From positions 186,001 to 250,000 of the forward strand of contig VXTR01000068.1 of the NCBI GenBank assembly GCA_009837355.1: a stretch of DNA of 64,000 nucleotides, given 5' to 3'. A program made the position numbers and the translations under genes. Of this stretch, positions 1-10,020 are shown piece by piece (within the stretch, counting starts at the first letter, position 1; the number at the start of each line of letters is the position of its first letter). Source of the DNA: Chloroflexota bacterium. Lineage in GTDB: Bacteria > Chloroflexota > Dehalococcoidia > Lucifugimonadales > UBA3495. The notes beneath the pieces were generated by a model. It had not been told where the DNA came from and ran no database searches. It saw only the letters and a list, made by a program, of their open reading frames with translations.

Positions 1-2
1 AA

Positions 3-580
<578 letters not shown>

Positions 581-581
<1 letters not shown>

Positions 582-1618
582 TGGTTGTTGCAGCTACAGG
601 CGACACCCGAATACTCCAAAGTGATCCTCCGCCGGTTCAAGGCCGACGCCGGCACGTGCTTGACCTGGACGATTTCACCGCCGAAGAGCTTACGGCGACG
701 CTTGACAACGCTGATGCCATGCGCGGCGTTCTCGAACGCGACGTCAAGAAGGTTCCTGCCCTGCGCGGCCGCGTGGTGATCACCCTGTTCTACGAGGCCA
801 GCACCCGCACCCGCATCTCCTTTGAAGAAGCCGGCAAGATTCTCAGCGCCGACGTAATCAACATGACCGCCAGCGCCAGCAGCGTCGAGAAAGGCGAATC
901 GCTGCTCAACACCGGGCTGACCCTGCAGGCCATGGGTGTCGATGTCATCGTCATCCGCCATCCCCATGCCGGAGCGCCCCATTTCCTGGCCCGCAACCTC
1001 GCCAACGTCGCCGTCATCAACGCCGGCGACGGAGCCCACGCGCACCCCACCCAGGGACTGCTGGACCTTTACACGGCCCGCGCTCATCTCGGCGGTATTG
1101 CCGGGCGCAAGGTAGTGATTGTCGGCGACGTGCTGCATAGTCGGGTTGCCCGCTCCGCAGTGTGGGGATTTGCCGGTCTCGGCGCCAGCGTGGTCCTGTG
1201 CGGCCCGCCCACGCTGATGCCCGATCCGCTCGTGCCCCAGGGTTGGGGGACGGGAACCGGCGGCAACGGCGCACCCAATCCACTGGCTGATGTTACGGTA
1301 CAACCGGACCTCGACGCCGCAATCGAGGGAGCCGACCTGGTGATGGCGCTGCGACTGCAAACGGAACGACAGCAGCGCGGCTTTTTCCCCAGCGTGCGCG
1401 AGTACATCCGCCGCTGGCAGGTCAACGACGACCGGATGGCACGGGCCAACACCAACGCCCTTCTGATGCACCCCGGACCGATGAACGAGGGCATTGAGGT
1501 GAGCAGCCGGCTGGCCCACGGCGAACGCTCCCTGATTGAAGAACAGGTTACCAACGGGGTGGCGATTCGCATGGCCCTGCTTTACCAGCTGGCCGGCGCC
1601 ACTGTGGTTGAGGACTGA
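581..1618 (+). CDS. pyrB: Aspartate carbamoyltransferase catalytic subunit
   Basis: This 345-residue protein carries the carbamoyl-phosphate loop FYEASTRTRISFE, the HPTQGLLDLYT segment and the C-terminal MHPGPMNEG motif of aspartate carbamoyltransferases. It makes [19 protein letters not shown], the committed step of pyrimidine synthesis. It is slightly longer than the usual 300-310 residues. The first 20 residues before the conserved core look unconserved, so a later start is possible, but the ATG at 581 overlaps the pyrR stop codon, which favours coupling. No pyrI regulatory subunit is present, as expected where PyrR controls the operon. Confidence 0.95.
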
Positions 1619-1621
1619 GCC

Positions 1622-3001
1622 GTGGCCGCCAAAGCACATATCGGGCAAACGCTGATCTCTGGCGGAAGAGTCATCGATCCGGCCAACGGCCTGGATGCTG
1701 TCACTGACGTGCTCATTGCCGACGGAGTAATCAAGGCCGTTAACCCCTCGATACCCGCCGAATCGCTGGACGGCGAAGTGCAGGTTATCCGGGCCGACGG
1801 CATGGTGGTCTGTCCCGGATTTATTGACATCCACACCCACCTGCGAGAACCGGGGTTTGAGTACAAGGAAACCATCGCCACCGGCGCGGCAGCGGCGGTG
1901 CGCGGCGGATTCACTACCATATGCGCGATGCCCAACACCGAACCGTCCATTGATAACGGAGCGATGGTTGACTACGTCTTGAGCCGAGGGGCTACAACGC
2001 CCGCCCGCGTGAAAGTTATCGGATGCGTTAGCAAAGACCGAGCCGGGCATGAGCTGGCCGATATGGAGGAACTCATCGATGCGGGAGTGGTGGCGTTTAG
2101 CGACGACGGCGACCCGGTGTATGACGCCGGCTTGATGCGTCTGGCGTTGACGTACAGCCGCGGGCTGGGCGCGCCCATCACTAACCATTGCCAGGAGCAT
2201 GCGCTGTGTTGCGGCGGCGTCATGGCCGAGGGTTGGGTCAGCAGCCGTTTGGGTCTGGCCGGCATCCCGGCCGTGGCCGAGGAGGCGATGGTCGCGCGGG
2301 ACATTGGACTGGCGGAACTCACCGGCGGCCGGCTGCATCTGGCGCATCTCAGCTCGGCCGGCAGCGTGGCGATGGTGCGGCAGGCCAAAGCGCGTGGCCT
2401 CCTGGTGACGGCGGAAGTCTGTCCCCATCACCTGTTGCTTACCGACCAATGGGCGCTGGGACTCCAGTGCAGCCCGTCGGTATCCGCCGGACCGGCAGCC
2501 TACGATACCCACACCAAAGTGTACCCGCCGCTGCGCGGTGACCTCGACGTGGCGGCCTGCATCGCCGGGCTGGCCGACGGCACCATCGATTGCGTCGCCA
2601 CCGACCATGCGCCCCACGACCGGGTGAGTAAGGAATGTACCTACCAGGATGCCGCTTTCGGTATCAGCGTTCTGGAGACCGCCCTGGGTACCGTGCTCGC
2701 TACAGTGCATGACGGCTCAATCAGCCTTTCGGATATGGTGGAACGAATGACGACGGGCCCGGCCCGGGTGCTGGGCGACGGTTTCGCCAAGTACGCCGGT
2801 CTGACGCCGGGCACTCCCGCCGACATCGTGGTATTTGACCCCAACGCGCTCTGGACGGTGGACGTGAACGACTTTGCGTCTATGGGCCGCAATACGCCGC
2901 TGAATGGTGTGGAGCTGCGAGGCCGGGTCGCCGCCACACTGGTTGGCGGCCGGGTAGTCTTCGAGGAACCGGGGATGCTCAATACAGGAGGAGAGCTGTG
3001 A
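1622..3001 (+). CDS. pyrC: Dihydroorotase, class I
   Basis: The 459-residue amidohydrolase has the metal-binding DIHTHLREPG motif near residue 68 and the C-terminal ATDHAPH motif. It closes [18 protein letters not shown] to dihydroorotate, the third pyrimidine step. The GTG at 1622 lies three bases after the pyrB stop, and the downstream carA start overlaps the pyrC stop, so the three genes are translationally linked. The length fits the single-chain class I type. It could be confused with hydantoinase-like amidohydrolases, but the operon context settles the role. Confidence 0.94.
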   Translation: MAAKAHIGQTLISGGRVIDPANGLDAVTDVLIADGVIKAVNPSIPAESLDGEVQVIRADGMVVCPGFIDIHTHLREPGFEYKETIATGAAAAVRGGFTTICAMPNTEPSIDNGAMVDYVLSRGATTPARVKVIGCVSKDRAGHELADMEELIDAGVVAFSDDGDPVYDAGLMRLALTYSRGLGAPITNHCQEHALCCGGVMAEGWVSSRLGLAGIPAVAEEAMVARDIGLAELTGGRLHLAHLSSAGSVAMVRQAKARGLLVTAEVCPHHLLLTDQWALGLQCSPSVSAGPAAYDTHTKVYPPLRGDLDVAACIAGLADGTIDCVATDHAPHDRVSKECTYQDAAFGISVLETALGTVLATVHDGSISLSDMVERMTTGPARVLGDGFAKYAGLTPGTPADIVVFDPNALWTVDVNDFASMGRNTPLNGVELRGRVAATLVGGRVVFEEPGMLNTGGEL

Positions 3002-4128
3002 GTCGGACGGTGCATCTGGTTCTTGAGGACGGCACGGTGTTCACCGGTGAATCCTTTGGAGCGCAGCGAGAAGGCTGGGGCGAGGTGGTGTTCAACACCA
3101 CCATGACCGGCTATCAGGAGGTGCTGACCGACCCGTCCTATGCCGGGCAGATGGTGGCTTTGACCTATCCGCTGGTGGGCAACTATGGCATTAACCGCGC
3201 CGATTTTGAATCGCGACGGATCCAGGCCGCTGCTCTCATCGTGCGCCAGCACTGCGACCTGCCCAGTCATGGCTCCAGCGACATGACCTTGGACGCATTC
3301 TTGCGAGAATACGACATTCCGGGAATCAGCGGTATCGACACCCGCGCTCTCACCCGCCGGCTGCGCACTCGCGGCGTGATGATGGGCTTGCTGACCTCGG
3401 AAGATCCGGAATCGGGCCGGCGGCGGCTGGACGACTTGCCACGCTATGACGACCTGGATTTGGTGAGCAATGTCACCACCTCGGAGGGATACGCTTGGGA
3501 CGGCGCCGAATCCATCGGCTATCCCACTGCGCCACCGCCGCCGGGCGTGCGACGCATCCTGGTTAACGACGTCGGCCTCAAATACAACATCCTCCGGTTG
3601 TTGCAAAGCCGTGGTTGTGAGGTCGTTGCTGTGCCGGCCAGTACTCCTCCCGACGTCATCCTGGGAATGCACCCGGCCGGGTTGTTGTTGTCTCCTGGCC
3701 CCGGCGACCCCGAGCTGCTGGACGGCATCGTGGCTAACGTGAGGCAGCTCATTGGCCGCGTGCCGATTATGGGTATTTGCCTGGGCCATCAGATTGCGGC
3801 CCGGGCGCTGGGCGCGCGCACCTACAAGCTGAAGTTCGGCCATCGGGGCGGCAACCATCCGGTCAAAGACTTGACCACCGGGCAGGTGCACATCACCGCC
3901 CAGAATCACGGCTATGCTGTGGATGCCGACGGCCTGCCCTCAGGGTTGGAGGTTTCGCAGATTAATCTCAACGACAATACGGTGGAGGGGCTGCGGCATC
4001 GGGACCTGCCCCTGTTCACCATTCAGTATCACTCCGAAGCGTCGCCGGGTCCGCGGGACAATGAGTATCTGTTTGACCGTTTTCTGGCGATGGTTGACGA
4101 CGCCAACTTGGTGAACCGAGCTAGATAA
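2998..4128 (+). CDS. carA: Carbamoyl-phosphate synthase small (glutaminase) subunit
   Basis: This 376-residue protein has the CarA N-terminal domain (LEDGTVFTGESFG) followed by a class I glutamine amidotransferase domain. The nucleophile motif MGICLGHQIAARALG and the His/Glu segment QYHSEASPGP are both present. It hydrolyses glutamine and passes ammonia to CarB. The GTG start at 2998 overlaps the pyrC stop. The usual QYHPEA is QYHSEA here, a mild variation next to the catalytic His that keeps both His and Glu. Fourteen bases separate its stop from the first possible carB start. Confidence 0.95.
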   Translation: MSRTVHLVLEDGTVFTGESFGAQREGWGEVVFNTTMTGYQEVLTDPSYAGQMVALTYPLVGNYGINRADFESRRIQAAALIVRQHCDLPSHGSSDMTLDAFLREYDIPGISGIDTRALTRRLRTRGVMMGLLTSEDPESGRRRLDDLPRYDDLDLVSNVTTSEGYAWDGAESIGYPTAPPPPGVRRILVNDVGLKYNILRLLQSRGCEVVAVPASTPPDVILGMHPAGLLLSPGPGDPELLDGIVANVRQLIGRVPIMGICLGHQIAARALGARTYKLKFGHRGGNHPVKDLTTGQVHITAQNHGYAVDADGLPSGLEVSQINLNDNTVEGLRHRDLPLFTIQYHSEASPGPRDNEYLFDRFLAMVDDANLVNRAR

Positions 4129-4141
4129 CCCCTCTATCTGA

Positions 4142-7100
4142 TTGGCACTGCAACGGTATATGCTGAACGACGCACCCCAAAAACCCCGCAAGGTTCTGGT
4201 AATCGGCTCCGGCCCAATCGTGATTGGGCAGGCTGCCGAGTTCGACTACGCCGGCACGCAAGCCTGCAAGGCCCTCCGCGAGGAAGGCGTGTCCGTAATC
4301 CTGGTCAACTCCAACCCGGCCACTATTATGACCGATCGGGACGTTGCCGACCGGGTTTATATCGAGCCGCTCACGGTCCCCGTTCTGGAACGCATCATAG
4401 CCTCCGAGGGTCCTGATGGTGTTCTCCCTACCCTGGGAGGACAGACCGGCCTTAATCTTGCGGTCGCTCTGGCGGACGCCGGCGTGTTGGACCGCTACAA
4501 CGTGCGGCTGCTGGGCACCCCGCTGGAAACCATTCGCAAGGCTGAGGACCGGGATTTCTTCCGCCAGTTTCTAACCGATATCGGCGAGCCAATGCCGCCC
4601 AATCGCACGGTCTCCACTATGGCGGAGGCATTGGCATATCGCGCTGAAGTGGGCCTACCCCTCGTGATTCGACCGGCTTACACCTTGGGCGGTACCGGCG
4701 GCGGCATCGCTGAAACCGAGGACGAATTCCTGACCATCGTGGAAAGCGGGCTGGCCGCCAGCCCAATCAGCCAGGTTCTGCTGGAACGTTCGCTGGTCGG
4801 CTGGAAGGAAGTTGAATACGAGGTAATACGGGACGGGGCGGACAACTGCATCACCGTCTGCAATATGGAGAACTTCGACCCCATGGGGGCCCACACGGGC
4901 GACAGCATTGTGGTTGCTCCCAGCCAAACGCTGACGGATAAGGAGTACCAGATGCTCCGCACGGCCAGCCTGAAAATTATCCGGGGTTTGGGCATTGAGG
5001 GCGGCTGCAATATCCAGATGGCGTTGCGTCCTCACCCCGACGCGATGCGAAACCGTCCGGGAGACTGGAACGCCGATTCCGATTACTACATCATTGAGGT
5101 CAACCCCCGGGTTAGTCGTTCCTCCGCCCTGGCCAGCAAGGCTACCGGATACCCTATCGCCCGCGTGTCTGCCAAAATCGCCGTGGGCAAGCGCCTGGAC
5201 GAAATCTCCAACGCCGTTACCGGCAGCACTGGCGCAGCCTTTGAGCCGGCCCTGGACTACTGCGTCGTCAAAATCCCTCGCTGGCCCTTTGACAAGTTCC
5301 CCAACGGTGATCGCCAGGTAACCACGCAAATGAAGGCTACGGGCGAGGTAATGGCCATAGACCGCAGTTTTGAGGCTGCCCTGCAGAAGGCAACTCGTGC
5401 CTTGGAGCAGCCCAACTCATCCCTGCTGTGGGAAGCGCGAGAATGGCGCGACTTGGACGTGTCCCAGGGGCATCAGCAGTTAATGGAATCGCTGCCGCTA
5501 CATCCCAACGACCTGCGCCTTTGGGCGTTGACCGCGGCCCTGCGCCGGGGAACCACCCGCGATAATCTGGTATCGCACACCAGCATTGACCCGTGGTTTA
5601 TCGCCGCCCTGGAGCGCATAGTTGACCAGGAACGGAGATTGCTGGGCAATCCACTGACTCCGGCCACGCTTTTGGCATCCAAGCGGCTGGGCTTCCCCGA
5701 TGTTGAAATCGCAACTCTCTCCGATCTGCTGCCAGAGCAGGTTCGGCAAATGCGTCAGCAGCGCGGCATCAAACCTGTGTACAAAATGGTGGACACCTGC
5801 GCCGCCGAGTTTGAAGCGGCAACCCCGTATTACTACAGCGCATATGAGAACGCATACAATAGCGAGAACGAAGCCCCGCCTCTGCCGGGCCGCAAGGCCG
5901 TGGTCATCGGCAGCGGCCCCATTCGCATCGGGCAGGGCATCGAGTTTGACTATTGCAGTGTCCATGCCGCCTGGGCGTTGTCACAGGCCGGCGTGGCCAG
6001 CATTATGGTCAACTCCAACCCCGAAACCGTATCCACCGACTTTGACACCAGCGACCGCCTTTACTTTGAGCCGCTGGACGAGGAGGCCGTCCGCGACATC
6101 ATAGACAACGAAACGGTGGACGACGAGCCGCCGCCCAGCCTGGTGCAGTTCGGTGGTCAGACCGCTATCAACCTTTCCCAGGCGTTGGCGGCCGCCGGGT
6201 TGCCTATCCTTGGCTCCAGCGCGGAGGCCATAGACATCGCCAGCGATCGCCAGAAGTTCGAGCGTTTCCTGGTCGAACTGGGCGTCCCGCAGCCTCCGGG
6301 CGCTACTGTCCATTCTGTGGACCAGGCGCTGACCGTGGCGCAACGCATCGGGTACCCGGTGGTGGTGCGGCCCAGCTACGTCCTTGGCGGGCGGGCCATG
6401 GAAATCGTCCGCAACGCAACCGAACTCATCCGCTACCTGACCATTGCCACCGAAGTTACTCCCGAGCGTGAGGTGCTGGTTGACCACTACATGGAGGGTC
6501 GGGAGTGTGAGGTGGACGCCATCTGCGACGGCGAGCGAGTGCTCATCCCCGGCATTATGGAACATGTGGAGCGAGCCGGCGTGCATAGTGGCGACTCCAT
6601 GGCAATCTACCCCGGCCTGAACCTGACCGAAGCCGAAGTGAATACGCTGGTGGATTACACCACGCGCATCGGCCTGGCCTTGGGTGTGCGCGGCCTGATG
6701 AACATTCAGTTCGTTTTGCAGGGTGGCAGCGCTTATCGCAGCCCCAGTGTCCAACCGGTGGACGGAGAAGACCCGACCACGGTGTACGTGCTGGAAGTGA
6801 ACCCCCGGGGCAGCCGCACCATCCCGTTCATATCTAAGGTTACCGGCGTGCCGGTGGCCAATCTGGCCACCCGTGTGATGCTCGAGGACAAGCTGGCGGA
6901 ACTGGGTTACGAGGGCGGCCTCTGGCCCAGGCAGCGACTGGTTGGCATCAAGGCTCCGGTCTTTTCCATGTCCAAGCTGGTGGGCGTAGACTGGTACATG
7001 GGGCCGGAAATGAAGTCCACCGGTGAGGTTATGGGAATTGACTGGGATTTTACCGGCGCATTGACCAAGGCGTTGCAGGCGGCGAGCATCAGCCTTTCAC

Positions 7101-7510
7101 CCGGTATGGGCGTGCTGCTGAGCATATCTGACCAAGGCAAGGCCGACTCGTTGCCGCTTGTGCGCGGGCTGGCCGCCGCCGGCTGCCAGTTATATGCCAC
7201 CGAGGGCACGGCGGCGATGATTACGGCCATGGGCCTGCCGGTTACCACCATTACCAAGCGCATTGGAGAGGGTTCTCCAGACGTGCTCGACGTCATCAAC
7301 GACGGTACCGTCGGCGCGGTCGTCAACACACTTTCGGGCGATTCGTCGGTGATGAGAGACGGGTTTTTCATCCGCCGGGCCGCCGTGGAGCGACGGATAC
7401 CGTGCTTCACCTCGCTGGATACCGCCCGGGCCGCTATGGAAAGTATGCTTAGCGGTCTGGACAACTATAACGTGCTGACCACCGACGAGTACCTCGCTTC
7501 GCCCCGGTAG
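4142..7510 (+). CDS. carB: Carbamoyl-phosphate synthase large subunit
   Basis: The 1122-residue protein contains the expected duplicated ATP-grasp halves. The first begins at KVLVIGSGPIVIGQ, the second at KAVVIGSGPIRIGQGIEF near residue 580, and a C-terminal MGS-like regulatory domain follows. It makes carbamoyl phosphate from bicarbonate, CarA-derived ammonia and two ATP. The TTG at 4142 is the first possible start. The in-frame ATG at 4160 places the start closer to the conserved KVLVIGSGP motif and is an equally good choice. The gene ends the pyr operon and converges on the gene ending at 7539. I see no clear terminator in the short gap. Confidence 0.95.
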   Translation: MALQRYMLNDAPQKPRKVLVIGSGPIVIGQAAEFDYAGTQACKALREEGVSVILVNSNPATIMTDRDVADRVYIEPLTVPVLERIIASEGPDGVLPTLGGQTGLNLAVALADAGVLDRYNVRLLGTPLETIRKAEDRDFFRQFLTDIGEPMPPNRTVSTMAEALAYRAEVGLPLVIRPAYTLGGTGGGIAETEDEFLTIVESGLAASPISQVLLERSLVGWKEVEYEVIRDGADNCITVCNMENFDPMGAHTGDSIVVAPSQTLTDKEYQMLRTASLKIIRGLGIEGGCNIQMALRPHPDAMRNRPGDWNADSDYYIIEVNPRVSRSSALASKATGYPIARVSAKIAVGKRLDEISNAVTGSTGAAFEPALDYCVVKIPRWPFDKFPNGDRQVTTQMKATGEVMAIDRSFEAALQKATRALEQPNSSLLWEAREWRDLDVSQGHQQLMESLPLHPNDLRLWALTAALRRGTTRDNLVSHTSIDPWFIAALERIVDQERRLLGNPLTPATLLASKRLGFPDVEIATLSDLLPEQVRQMRQQRGIKPVYKMVDTCAAEFEAATPYYYSAYENAYNSENEAPPLPGRKAVVIGSGPIRIGQGIEFDYCSVHAAWALSQAGVASIMVNSNPETVSTDFDTSDRLYFEPLDEEAVRDIIDNETVDDEPPPSLVQFGGQTAINLSQALAAAGLPILGSSAEAIDIASDRQKFERFLVELGVPQPPGATVHSVDQALTVAQRIGYPVVVRPSYVLGGRAMEIVRNATELIRYLTIATEVTPEREVLVDHYMEGRECEVDAICDGERVLIPGIMEHVERAGVHSGDSMAIYPGLNLTEAEVNTLVDYTTRIGLALGVRGLMNIQFVLQGGSAYRSPSVQPVDGEDPTTVYVLEVNPRGSRTIPFISKVTGVPVANLATRVMLEDKLAELGYEGGLWPRQRLVGIKAPVFSMSKLVGVDWYMGPEMKSTGEVMGIDWDFTGALTKALQAASISLSPGMGVLLSISDQGKADSLPLVRGLAAAGCQLYATEGTAAMITAMGLPVTTITKRIGEGSPDVLDVINDGTVGAVVNTLSGDSSVMRDGFFIRRAAVERRIPCFTSLDTARAAMESMLSGLDNYNVLTTDEYLASPR

Positions 7511-7538
7511 AAGACGAGCCGAACGTCGGAACGCTGAG

Positions 7539-8492
7539 CTACCAGTCCATTTCCAATCCAATGCCCAGCGCTTTGGCCCGTTCCCAAACTACTTTGGCAG
7601 CAGCCACGTCGGCAAGACCGGTTCCCATCAGCTTGCAATAGACGATTTCGTCGGCGGATGCGCGACCGGGTACAACGCCGGCCACCACATGGCGCAACTC
7701 GTGGAACTGGCCCCACTGGACCAGGCCCAGGTCCACAGCAGCGGAGATGTCCCCACACTCAAGCGGCGCCTGTTCCAGGGAGTCCACGAAGTGGCGGTTT
7801 GCCCTGACCAATGTGCTGTCATCCACTTCGCGGTACCTTCGCAGGGTTGGGCCGGCGCCGATGACCGTTGTGCCAGGCGCAAGCCACTCGCCCTCTACCA
7901 CTGGCGTTTGGGCCGACGCTATGGCGATGACGACGTGGCAGTCGGCCACTGCGTCCTGGTTGCTGGCTGCTGCGATTACCGGGATGCCCAGATCGTCGGT
8001 CATACGCGTTGCGAATGTCTGGCGGTTTTCGGCGTTACGGCTGTAGGCGTGAATTTCCGCAATATCTCGCACTTGCACGGCGGCCCGGAGTTGATCGCCA
8101 GCTTGGTTGCCCGTGCCGATGATGCCCAATCGTGTGCCGTTGGGGTTCGCCAGATGCTTGATGGCTATAGCGGTAGTGGCGCCGGTGCGCAACTGGCCCA
8201 GGCGGTTGGCTTGGGTGTAGAGCAATAATTCACCGCTGTCTCCATCGTACAAACTCACCTGGAATGAGTAGCCGTTCTGCGTGTGGGTGAAAGTCTTTAC
8301 CCCAAACACGCCGTCGTGCATGATGACGCCGCCCATTACTGCCAGGTATCCCCCGGGCGTGGCGATGCGACGACGGGTCAGGTTAGTGGCCTCACCATTG
8401 CCGTAGTTGACCAGCATACCCTCGATGGCGGGCAGCATTTCATGCAGCCCCACGCACCCGTCAACGTCGGCGTCGGTGAGGAATCTGGCCAT
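7539..8492 (-). CDS. Ornithine cyclodeaminase / mu-crystallin family dehydrogenase
   Basis: The 317-residue product starting at ATG 8492 has the family's Rossmann motif GIIGTGNQAG in the middle and a GVKTFT segment in the N-terminal half. Family members are NAD(P)-dependent ornithine cyclodeaminases, alanine dehydrogenases or ketimine reductases, and the substrate cannot be told from sequence. An open frame continues upstream to 8693 but lies over the ferredoxin gene, so the start at 8492 was chosen. It is the second gene after the ferredoxin, 20 bases downstream, probably in one transcript. Whether the ferredoxin is a functional partner is unknown. Confidence 0.85.
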   Translation of the reverse strand: MARFLTDADVDGCVGLHEMLPAIEGMLVNYGNGEATNLTRRRIATPGGYLAVMGGVIMHDGVFGVKTFTHTQNGYSFQVSLYDGDSGELLLYTQANRLGQLRTGATTAIAIKHLANPNGTRLGIIGTGNQAGDQLRAAVQVRDIAEIHAYSRNAENRQTFATRMTDDLGIPVIAAASNQDAVADCHVVIAIASAQTPVVEGEWLAPGTTVIGAGPTLRRYREVDDSTLVRANRHFVDSLEQAPLECGDISAAVDLGLVQWGQFHELRHVVAGVVPGRASADEIVYCKLMGTGLADVAAAKVVWERAKALGIGLEMDW

Positions 8493-8512
8493 AGCGGGTC
8501 CGACCTGAATGG

Positions 8513-8752
8513 TCAGGAGAAGTAAAGGCGGTTGGTGCGGACGTACTCGCGCATATTGGCCGGTACGGTGAATTCGTCGAATATCGCCGACACCGGGCAA
8601 ACTGCTACGCAGTAGGCGCAGTCGATGCAGTCGTCGGGATTGATGTAGTACATCGGCGCATCGTCGTCGGTATGGATGCAGTCCACGGGGCAAACTTCAA
8701 CGCAGGAGGCGTCTTTGACTCCCTCGCATGGCTGTGTAATCACGAATGCCAT
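8513..8752 (-). CDS. Seven-iron type ferredoxin (3Fe-4S/4Fe-4S)
   Basis: This 79-residue protein carries a C-x7-C-x3-CP cluster motif near the N-terminus and a C-x2-C-x2-C-x3-CP motif (CIDCAYCVAVCP) further on. That is the layout of FdxA-type 7Fe ferredoxins. It is a small cytosolic electron carrier. A likely promoter lies at 8847-8876 on the same strand, and a palindrome next to it may be the operator of the divergent LysR regulator. The gene leads a two-gene unit with the ornithine-cyclodeaminase-like enzyme. Confidence 0.92.
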   Translation of the reverse strand: MAFVITQPCEGVKDASCVEVCPVDCIHTDDDAPMYYINPDDCIDCAYCVAVCPVSAIFDEFTVPANMREYVRTNRLYFS

Positions 8753-8846
8753 CAGGTTACCTCGGCATACGGGCGAATAATCGCGGCAGATAGGACGCCG
8801 GTTCCCCGACCAACGCCACCCGTGGGTGGCCCGCTGTCAGGGCCGT

Positions 8847-8876
8847 ATTCTGCGGTTTGGCACGATATTTTGTCAA
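8847..8876 (-). promoter_or_regulatory. Predicted sigma-70 promoter for the ferredoxin operon
   Basis: Read on the minus strand, TTGACA (8876-8871) is separated by 18 bases from CAGAAT (8852-8847). The -35 box is a perfect consensus and the -10 box matches four of six. The predicted start is near 8840, about 88 bases before the ferredoxin ATG. One GGCCGTAT repeat overlaps the -10 box and a second sits just upstream of the -35 box. Confidence 0.55.
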
Positions 8877-8879
8877 GGC

Positions 8880-8892
8880 ATACGGGCCGTAT
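8880..8892. promoter_or_regulatory. Palindrome ATACGG-G-CCGTAT, candidate LysR operator
   Basis: A perfect 6-1-6 inverted repeat lies four bases upstream of the ferredoxin -35 box. Interrupted palindromes of this kind just upstream of a target promoter are typical recognition sites for LysR-type regulators, and such a regulator is encoded 170 bases away in the opposite direction. The link is inference. Confidence 0.45.
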
Positions 8893-8996
8893 ATTGCTAT
8901 TGCCGGGAGCGATACGCGGCCTGCGGCTCCGTTGGCTGCAACCTGCGCCGCAACGCCTTTTCAATTGCACAGCCGCGTTGCATTATCCGCTATTTT

Positions 8997-9009
8997 GATA
9001 TAGTATATC
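8997..9009. promoter_or_regulatory. Palindrome GATATA-G-TATATC upstream of the LysR gene
   Basis: A perfect 6-1-6 inverted repeat lies 52 bases before the LysR start. It overlaps a weak promoter-like pair (TTGCAT at about 8979, TAGTAT at about 9002). ATATCGC is repeated directly at 9005-9011 and 9013-9019. It may be an autoregulatory site. Confidence 0.35.
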
Positions 9010-9060
9010 GCCATATCGCAACACTGTGCGTAGAACTCCGATTCGCAAAGGTGAGGGCCA

Positions 9061-10020
9061 ATGGAACTGCGAGAGATAATCAGCTTTTACCACGTCGCCC
9101 GATTGCGCAGCGTGTCCAAGGCGGCGCGAAAGCTGGAGTTAGGCCAGCCAACAGTCACGACACACCTGCGCAAGTTGGAGGGTGAGTTCGGCATCACGCT
9201 GTTCGATCGCATCAAGCGCCCGATTCAGTTGACCTCCGAAGGTTCCCTTTTCTACGAACTGGTAACCCCCATCGTTGAGTCTATTGATACGCTCAAAACC
9301 CAGATGGACTACTCCGAAGGACGCGGGTCCTTCGTGGTTGGCGCCTACCCGGACATTGTCTCCTACCACCTGCCCCGACCGATCCGGCAATTCCGCTCTC
9401 GCTATCCGGACGTGCGTATGCGCCTGGTGGCCCGGTCATACGCCAACTTGATTCAACTGGTAAAGTCAGGTGAAGTGGACTTGGCACTGTGCTCGGCGCC
9501 CCCCACCGACGACGTGTCGCTGGAATTCTCCCAGCTGTTCGACTACAACGTGGTGCTGATTACCGAACCCAGCCACGAACTGTTGCAGCGGGATCCCATT
9601 GCCATTGAGGATATGGCTAGGTTCCCGTTGATTCTGAATAGCCCGGAAAGTTTGAGCCGGCGCCGGGTTGAACAGAAGCTCCGCCAAGGCAGCATTAACT
9701 ACGATGTGGTTCTGGAAATGGACAACACCGAGATGATTAAGCGCTACGTCGCCATCGGCATGGGCATCGCCATCGTCAGCGACTTCACGCTGCATCCGGA
9801 GGACCATGACCGGCTGGCTGTGGTTCGCCTTGACCACATATTTCCGTCGGCCAACATCGGGGTCTGTACCCTGAAGGGCAAGTTCCACGGACGGGGCGTA
9901 CGCAACTTCATCAATACCCTGGCCGACAACCTCTCCGGCTTCCACGCCGACCTGTGGGACTGGGACGTTGACCACGGCGGCGAACGCGGGCCTCAAGCCA
10001 TCGCCAGCTCCACTCAGTGA
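9061..10020 (+). CDS. LysR-family transcriptional regulator
   Basis: The 319-residue protein begins with a winged helix-turn-helix (ARLRSVSKAARKLELGQPTV, residues about 14-33) and ends in a periplasmic-binding-like effector domain. It resembles the CysB/CbbR branch of LysR proteins. It is transcribed away from the ferredoxin and cyclodeaminase-like genes, with palindromes between them, so it probably controls them. Its effector is unknown. Its 3' end overlaps the convergent aldolase gene by seven bases. The ATG is preceded by AAGGTGAGG, a usable ribosome-binding site. Confidence 0.9.
   Translation: MELREIISFYHVARLRSVSKAARKLELGQPTVTTHLRKLEGEFGITLFDRIKRPIQLTSEGSLFYELVTPIVESIDTLKTQMDYSEGRGSFVVGAYPDIVSYHLPRPIRQFRSRYPDVRMRLVARSYANLIQLVKSGEVDLALCSAPPTDDVSLEFSQLFDYNVVLITEPSHELLQRDPIAIEDMARFPLILNSPESLSRRRVEQKLRQGSINYDVVLEMDNTEMIKRYVAIGMGIAIVSDFTLHPEDHDRLAVVRLDHIFPSANIGVCTLKGKFHGRGVRNFINTLADNLSGFHADLWDWDVDHGGERGPQAIASSTQ

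Larger units (their letters stand above)
8753..9060. other. Divergent intergenic region with promoters and operator-like palindromes
   Basis: This 308-base stretch separates the ferredoxin (-) from the LysR-type regulator (+). It holds a good minus-strand promoter, two perfect 13-bp palindromes and two GGCCGTAT direct repeats (8841-8848 and 8885-8892). I see no gene in it. Short open frames here lack ribosome-binding sites and family motifs. The arrangement is typical of a LysR regulator that controls both itself and the neighbouring divergent unit. Confidence 0.6.
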
